A stretch of 16,360 bases of DNA from positions 1-16,360 of the forward strand of contig CAZSLS010000157.1 in assembly GCA_964607575.1 (NCBI GenBank), read 5' to 3'. The translations under genes and the position numbers were made by a program. Shown in pieces: positions 11,865-16,360 of the stretch. Position 1 is the stretch's first letter. Each line of letters starts with the position of its first letter. This DNA comes from BS750m-G57 sp964607575 (GTDB taxonomy: Bacteria > Planctomycetota > Phycisphaerae > SM23-33). The notes under the pieces were generated by a model. That model did not search any database and had not been told where the DNA came from. It saw nothing but the letters and a program-made list of their open reading frames with translations.

Positions 11865-13043
11865 ATGATGAAGCGATTGAGTATATCGGTAATGATGTCC
11901 GTGGTCCTGGGTGCACTGATCTGCGTGTCGTGTACTGCGGAGAGCGGGTCCAGTCCTGTCGCCGCGTCTCGAGCCGCTGCCGAAGCAAAACAAACCCCTG
12001 CACCCAAGCCCAATGAGCGCCAGCGGAAGATCCCTCTGAGCAGCGCCACCAGCGTGTGGGGTTACTACGGTGTCTCGCCCGAAAGTCCCGACGCCAAACG
12101 CCTGTGCTATGCGCTCTTTCCCGAGACCATTGACCTTAAACGCAAGGAGCGGCATGTGGTCTATCCGGCCCAGCTATGGGTGTGTAACGCCGACGGTAGC
12201 AACCACCGGAAGCTGTATGAGGGGAAATCCGCCGTTCACGGCGGGCTGTCGCAGAGCTGGGTCGACAACAATCGCATAATCTTCGCCACCAAGAGCCTCA
12301 CCGCCATCATCAACGCCAACACCGGTAAGATTGAGTTCGGGCCGTGGAAGGGGTTTTACCTGGCCCATTACTCTCGCGGCGGGAAGGTCCTGGTCTATCC
12401 GATCGACGAGTCCATAAAGCCCAAGGGCCTCCGCGAATTAGACACCGCAACCGGTAAGATGCGCCTGGTCCTGCCCCACGACAACATCAACTGGCACGTG
12501 CAGTATTCGCCAAACGGAAAGAAGGTCCTGTTCACCACTAATAACAACAGCAACCTGGTCCTGGCGGGGCTCGACGGCGGCGGCGTGAAGGTATTCGGCG
12601 GCGTGAAGCCGATGCATTACCAGTGGTTCGATGATAAATCCTTTTTCGGTTACGCGCACAAAGGCGTGGTGGGCGTGGATTTCAAAAAGCACCGCAATCA
12701 CGAACTGTATCGCTGGGATCTGAATGGCAAGATTATCGAGCACCTCGCCGGGCACGGCTGCCACGGCGCAGGGCGGGCCGATGGCGAATACTTCGTTGGC
12801 GAGTCGTGGTACTTCAGCCCTCAGATCGTCCTCCGTCTCTATAAGCGCGGACAGAGAAAACCGCTGGCCGAGATCTTCTCCCATCGTTTCGCCCACGTGA
12901 CGTGGCGCAACGGCGGGCGTCATCACGTGAACCCGTCATTTTCCCGCGACGGGATGCGGATCTACTACAACAAGGCCGTCAACAAGAACACCACCCATGC
13001 CTTCTGCTACGACTTGACGGGTCTTGTCGCCCCCATGAAATAG
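11865..13043 (+). CDS. Lipoprotein with TolB/PD40-like beta-propeller, possible lyase-like fold
   Basis: This 392-residue protein has a lipoprotein signal ending Val-Ser-Cys23, then an Ala/Pro/Gln-rich linker (about 27-50). Propeller blades follow: SPDAKRLCYALFP, QLWVCNADGSNHRKLYEG, SWVDNNRIIFAT, LRELDTATGKMRLVLPH, VQYSPNGKKVLFTTNN, YRWDLNGKIIEHLAGHG and HVNPSFSRDGMRIYYNKA. The His-rich segments (HNHEL-type, GHGCHG, RHHVNPSFS) and overall plan recall oligogalacturonate lyase-like (PL22) propellers, but I cannot confirm catalytic identity. A membrane-anchored carbohydrate-binding or lyase role is a reasonable guess. It converges on the heparinase-like gene, 15 nt apart, so both may serve polysaccharide use. 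The start codons ATG 11865/11868 have no visible ribosome site. Confidence 0.75.
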   Translation: MMKRLSISVMMSVVLGALICVSCTAESGSSPVAASRAAAEAKQTPAPKPNERQRKIPLSSATSVWGYYGVSPESPDAKRLCYALFPETIDLKRKERHVVYPAQLWVCNADGSNHRKLYEGKSAVHGGLSQSWVDNNRIIFATKSLTAIINANTGKIEFGPWKGFYLAHYSRGGKVLVYPIDESIKPKGLRELDTATGKMRLVLPHDNINWHVQYSPNGKKVLFTTNNNSNLVLAGLDGGGVKVFGGVKPMHYQWFDDKSFFGYAHKGVVGVDFKKHRNHELYRWDLNGKIIEHLAGHGCHGAGRADGEYFVGESWYFSPQIVLRLYKRGQRKPLAEIFSHRFAHVTWRNGGRHHVNPSFSRDGMRIYYNKAVNKNTTHAFCYDLTGLVAPMK

Positions 13044-13058
13044 CGCCGAGACTCACCT

Positions 13059-15050
13059 TCAGAGGCCGGCAGTCAGGACCAGATTACCGTCGGCGATGGT
13101 GACCCGCCGGGCGCCTGCGACGGCTGCGGCGCCTTCGACTTTGACCTCCGGAGGCTCCTTCGTCGTCGGGAAGTAGAATGTCAATTTTTTTCCGCCGACA
13201 TCAACTGTTTGTCCGGCGGCTTTGGCGGTGGTCACGAGCATGACGTCGGCGCCGCTGGCGCCGGTGAAGTCGACGGCGAGGCACGTCCCGTCCGACATCG
13301 TCAGCGAACTGCTCTTACCCTCAGGCGAGGCCCACCAGTATTTCGCCTTTCCCCTGGCGGACCTGCCCCACCGGATGTGCTTACCCATGGTATTGAGGTG
13401 CAGCGACCGGTCCGGATCGGAATACAGGTAACCCCCAAAGCCCCGGGTCGCCTTGAGAAGAACCGAGATGACGGTGTCATTTTCGTCCTTCCACCGATTG
13501 CGCCACACGTAGAAGCCCCACTTCGAATCGCGGTAGCACAGCGGAAGGACTTCAGCCGGATTCTTCGCTTCTATCGTGGTAGGCCAGTTCACAAACGCGC
13601 ACACCGCCAGGTGCGGATACACGCTGGCTGTATCGAAGGGCTGATCGGCGGCGGCGTCCGATTCGGCCAGGAAACGGGCGTAGCACCATTTCATCGCGGC
13701 CTGGTGCTTGCGGGACACCCCGCCCATGCCGATGGCGAAGTAGCCCGCGCCGCTCAAACCGCGTCGCGCCCAGGTGTTGCCACCGTACGAACCGCGGACG
13801 GGCCAAAAGTCCGGCTTGCCATCGCGGAAAACCGTCTGGTATATCCACTTGAGCGTGAGCATCCGCACGTTGGGACGTGGAGCGTTGATGAAATCCTTTC
13901 CCGCGGCGTTTTTCCAGGCAAGAATCGCAGACAGGTAGGCGATCTGCGAGGACATGGACCCCGTCCCGTCGCCCTCGGCAAAGAACCCGCCATCCCCGAA
14001 ACCCTCGGTCAGGTTTCGAATCATGCTATGCTCCGCTGTGGCCAGCAGTTTGTCTATACGCCCCTGATCGGCCCATTTCTCCCCGGAAATCGCCAGCAGC
14101 GCCAGGGAAACTCCGCCAACCTGCATACCGAAGTGGTTGCTGCCCGGAGGCGTTCCTATATTGCGCCGGAATCCCCTGTCGAGGTACCTGCCTCCGCGCG
14201 CCAGGAGTTCCAGATCAGATCTGATTCTCTCCCGCGAATTGGTGCTGTCCTCGTCGTATTTCTCGATGGCCCGACCGAACTTCCGGCGCACCGCCTCATC
14301 CCAGCCGTCGTAGCACAGATCGTATCCCACCGCGTACCAGCCCACCGACGGTCCGGCCCGCAGCGGTCCGCCGGGCGCGCGGAAACCGTAGCGGATGTCC
14401 CTGTCGGGGGTGCCTTCGAGCGCCTTTTCGAAGCACTGGCGACCGAACTCGGCGTACTTCTTGTCGCCCGTGAGCTGATAGAGCAGACCGTAGCCGGCGG
14501 CGTGCCCCATCGTATAGATACCGGGCGCATCGATGACCTTGTTCTTGCCAGCCGGAGCGCCCCTGGCCGGGCGGAAGACCGTAGTCATGGTCTCTCCGTC
14601 CTTACCGTCCAGCAGGAGGCGCAGGCGTTTGAGGATCGCCTTGCCCTCGGGGGTCCGCGCCTTCTTCCTCAACGCGGGCAGGTCGCCGCGGCGGAAAAGC
14701 AGCCGGGGATGCTCGCCGTCCTTCGGCGCCTCGAAGCCCTTGGTCCGCACGTACCACGGACGGTCAAGAGTCCGGGAATTCTTCGGCCCCGCGGGCATCT
14801 GGGGCACATTCGACTGCTTGGGGTTGCTCGTCGGCGTTGCCGTCTTCGCATCGGCGTTTCTAGTCGCAGTACCCCCGGTCTGATCGCCACTCCCGATCGT
14901 ATCAGCGCTCTTGGGGGACTCACAGCCGCACAAGAAGGCAGACAGCAGGATAACCCCGCAACCGGCTGCAAAGCTGCCCCGCCGCAAACCGGCACAATAT
15001 CCCAATTCCAAATTCCAGATTCCCAAATCGACACTCCATGGTTTTGTCAT
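13059..15050 (-). CDS. Heparinase II/III-like polysaccharide lyase, lipoprotein
   Basis: This protein of up to 663 residues shows a lipoprotein signal (GVILLSAFLCGC, lipid Cys at about 43) and a Thr/Ser/Lys-rich linker. The family entry motif HPRLLFRRGDLPALRKKA (from about residue 114) opens an alpha/alpha-toroid, with YGLLYQLTGDKKYAEFG, VGWYAVGYDLCYDGWDE, GSNHFGMQVGGVSLALLAISGE and the conserved DGGFFAEGDGTGS loop. A beta-sandwich C-terminal domain follows (about 480-663). Relatives cleave uronic-acid polysaccharides by beta-elimination; Asn and His of SNHFG are candidate active-site residues. The substrate is unknown. ATG 15050 has no ribosome site, and its first codons (GIWNLELGY) come from a simple GGAATTTGGAATTGGGA-type repeat, so TTG at 14987-14985 is a plausible true start. 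Confidence 0.82.
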   Translation of the reverse strand: MTKPWSVDLGIWNLELGYCAGLRRGSFAAGCGVILLSAFLCGCESPKSADTIGSGDQTGGTATRNADAKTATPTSNPKQSNVPQMPAGPKNSRTLDRPWYVRTKGFEAPKDGEHPRLLFRRGDLPALRKKARTPEGKAILKRLRLLLDGKDGETMTTVFRPARGAPAGKNKVIDAPGIYTMGHAAGYGLLYQLTGDKKYAEFGRQCFEKALEGTPDRDIRYGFRAPGGPLRAGPSVGWYAVGYDLCYDGWDEAVRRKFGRAIEKYDEDSTNSRERIRSDLELLARGGRYLDRGFRRNIGTPPGSNHFGMQVGGVSLALLAISGEKWADQGRIDKLLATAEHSMIRNLTEGFGDGGFFAEGDGTGSMSSQIAYLSAILAWKNAAGKDFINAPRPNVRMLTLKWIYQTVFRDGKPDFWPVRGSYGGNTWARRGLSGAGYFAIGMGGVSRKHQAAMKWCYARFLAESDAAADQPFDTASVYPHLAVCAFVNWPTTIEAKNPAEVLPLCYRDSKWGFYVWRNRWKDENDTVISVLLKATRGFGGYLYSDPDRSLHLNTMGKHIRWGRSARGKAKYWWASPEGKSSSLTMSDGTCLAVDFTGASGADVMLVTTAKAAGQTVDVGGKKLTFYFPTTKEPPEVKVEGAAAVAGARRVTIADGNLVLTAGL

Positions 15051-15525
15051 CGCGGGCCCCGCGGAACAGATTGTCGAGTGCTAATCGCCTGGGGGCAAGG
15101 GAAAAAAGGCCTCCGGTATGGCCCGTCTTCGCCTTGCGGCTTCGTCGTGACAAGCAACTGGCGAGGGCTGGCAACTGTTGTGGCGCGAAAGTAGTATTGG
15201 TTATCTCGGTTTTCTCTTGGTAATGTCCGGGGCTCGCGCTATGATTGATTGTGATGTGTTGGCCCGTTCTGTGTGGAGCGGCAGGCTGCATTCGACCTGA
15301 GCCGGTCGAATCTGAAATGAGGCAGATGTGTTATTCGTTCGCACGTTTTCTTTTCCGCACCAGACCGCATCGCCCAAGTTTCCGTCACTGACGGTTTCGG
15401 CGTTGGTATGCGACCGGAGCCAAGAGCTATGAAGACGAGTTCAAGGGCGATAACACCCCGATCTGAAAGACGTCTATGAGACGTGAATTTGAAACCTGGT
15501 ATTTACGAGAGAAAGGACAAACACG
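15051..15525. other. 475-bp intergenic region
   Basis: No gene is visible. It contains a perfect 8-bp inverted repeat, ATTCGACC-tgagcc-GGTCGAAT (15290-15311), and a smaller one, CCGTC-act-GACGG (15382-15394). The first could be an operator or an RNA hairpin in the leader of the PEP-CTERM gene. It lies between divergent genes, so it should hold both promoters, but none stands out. Confidence 0.4.
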
Positions 15526-16194
15526 ATGAAAACGACTCTAACAATTCTACCGGTACTGACGGTGTGTCTGTTGGCATTGGGTCTGCTGGTGCTACCGGCT
15601 TCTGAGGCCTCGGCGCAAACATGGGACGAAGCCATCGACGGTGGCGGGGACGCGGGGGACCTGCTTGGCTCCACCCAGGTGACGACAGGCGCAGGGGCCC
15701 TTACGCAGATCACCGGCGTCCTCGTCGGACCGGAAGACGTCGACCTGTATCGCATTTCGATCACCAGCGCGAGTACCTTCTCAGCCACAAGCACCGGCGG
15801 GTTCTCCCACCCTCCGCACCGCCTGTACCTGTTTGACGCATTGGGCAACGGGATCAGCGGATACAAGGACGCCAACAACACCGGCGCCCTGCTCAGCGAC
15901 GCGTTTGTCGTCGCGCCGGGCGTGTACCATCTGGCCCTGTCGGGCTTTTCGCATCCGATGACCGCCGGTAATCTGGATCTCTGGGACGCCAACGGCGCCG
16001 CGGATGTCGAACTTGCGCCCGACGGCGCGGGCGCAGCCGGTCTGTTCGACGACTGGAGCCCATCGATCGTACCGGCTTCGCTTGACAGCTACACCATCAC
16101 TCTGACCGGCGCCGAGTACGCCCCAGAACCGGCAACGATGACGCTATTAGCTCTCGGCGGTCTGGCCGTCTTGAGACGACGACGACGGCGGTAG
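15526..16194 (+). CDS. PEP-CTERM sorting-domain protein
   Basis: This 222-residue exported protein starts at ATG 15526 with AAAGGA about 8 nt upstream. The signal peptide (1-30) ends Ala-Ser-Ala before Gln. The mature domain (about 31-195) is beta-rich with Asp and Gly: VLVGPEDVDLYRISI, a strand with TFSATSTG, LYLFDALGNGI and PGVYHLALSGF. This recalls bacterial pre-peptidase C-terminal or DVUA0089-like domains, which fold as small beta-sandwiches. The C-terminus is a canonical exosortase signal: PEP (200-202), a hydrophobic segment TMTLLALGGLAVL and six arginines. Such proteins are exported, processed by exosortase and displayed or released, often with exopolysaccharide. No exosortase gene is in the window. 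Confidence 0.88.
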   Translation: MKTTLTILPVLTVCLLALGLLVLPASEASAQTWDEAIDGGGDAGDLLGSTQVTTGAGALTQITGVLVGPEDVDLYRISITSASTFSATSTGGFSHPPHRLYLFDALGNGISGYKDANNTGALLSDAFVVAPGVYHLALSGFSHPMTAGNLDLWDANGAADVELAPDGAGAAGLFDDWSPSIVPASLDSYTITLTGAEYAPEPATMTLLALGGLAVLRRRRRR

Positions 16195-16216
16195 CACCAA
16201 CTAAAACGCAACACCA

Positions 16217-16258
16217 CGCGGCGGGGTTGGTTAGATTCCGGCTCCGTCGCGTTGTTTT
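16217..16258 (+). terminator. Probable terminator of the PEP-CTERM gene
   Basis: CGCGGCGG (16217-16224) pairs with CCGTCGCG (16244-16251) using one G-T pair and is followed by TTGTTTT. It begins 23 nt after the stop codon. The loop is long (19 nt) and the T run is interrupted, so strength is uncertain. Confidence 0.5.
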
Positions 16259-16331
16259 GCTAACGACATGGCGAATAGGGATTGGACCGTGTAACATCAA
16301 TATCCTCCAAACAAGACTGACGAGAGGAGAC

Positions 16332-16360
16332 ATGATGAAGCGATTTAGAGCATCGGTAGT
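16332..16360 (+). CDS. Start of a gene cut by the window edge (probable exported protein)
   Basis: ATG 16332 (or 16335) follows AGGAG (16325-16329) at good spacing. The nine complete codons give MMKRFRASV, closely resembling the start of the lipoprotein at 11865 (MMKRLSISV). The DNA around both starts is nearly identical (ACATGATGAAGCGATT). Probably the signal peptide of a related exported protein. Confidence 0.6.

Noticed and set aside
13209..15194. 661-codon plus-strand frame opposite the heparinase-like gene
   Set aside because: Shadow frame; the minus-strand protein has a signal peptide and recognisable family motifs.

Overview
The window most likely comes from a Planctomycetota chromosome, probably a Phycisphaerae-like lineage. 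The inference rests on an exosortase-type PEP-CTERM protein with an arginine tail, a Tat-exported sulfatase, several lipoproteins, beta-propeller proteins with PD40 repeats, a heparinase-II/III-like polysaccharide lyase and a bacterial NrpR-type nitrogen regulator. No rRNA, tRNA or CRISPR was seen. Taxonomy is inferred from gene content only.

Region 1 (1-3007) reads as the distal end of an integron gene-cassette array, with the integrase presumably off the left edge. Three attC-like sites (874-929, 1481-1548, 2957-3013) have the R''-L''-hairpin-L'-R' architecture with an unpaired G in L'', and a degenerate site lies at 46-145. The first six bases of a cassette are the complement of the R'' box of its own attC: TTATGC with GCATAAC, and TTCGAC with GTCGAAC. 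The cassettes carry a putative lipoprotein, a three-helix membrane protein and, unusually, a complete Tat-exported sulfatase. The first two share a block of about 130 bp that contains the attC and an upstream TTGACA-N18-GATACT promoter-like element pointing into the next cassette.

Region 2 (3008-6059) is a nitrogen module. NADP-type glutamate dehydrogenase (gdhA, minus, with a clear intrinsic terminator) is divergent from an NrpR-like 2-oxoglutarate-sensing repressor (plus). Good promoter candidates and imperfect palindromes lie in the shared 335-bp intergenic region. nrpR and nadB converge with abutting stop codons (TGATCA).

Region 3 (6060-9124, minus) is a compact operon: class I fumarase alpha, fumarase beta (GTGA overlap, strong AGGAGG) and L-aspartate oxidase (nadB). 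It links fumarate chemistry to de novo NAD synthesis.

Region 4 (9297-16360) is an envelope and polysaccharide region: a small lipoprotein, a ten-repeat PD40 propeller, a propeller lipoprotein that may be leaderless, a large heparinase-like lipoprotein lyase (minus), a PEP-CTERM protein, and the first codons of a gene whose start resembles that of the propeller lipoprotein. Intergenic spaces here hold recurring CAATTGCCAAC-type elements, two of which sit in promoter-like positions.
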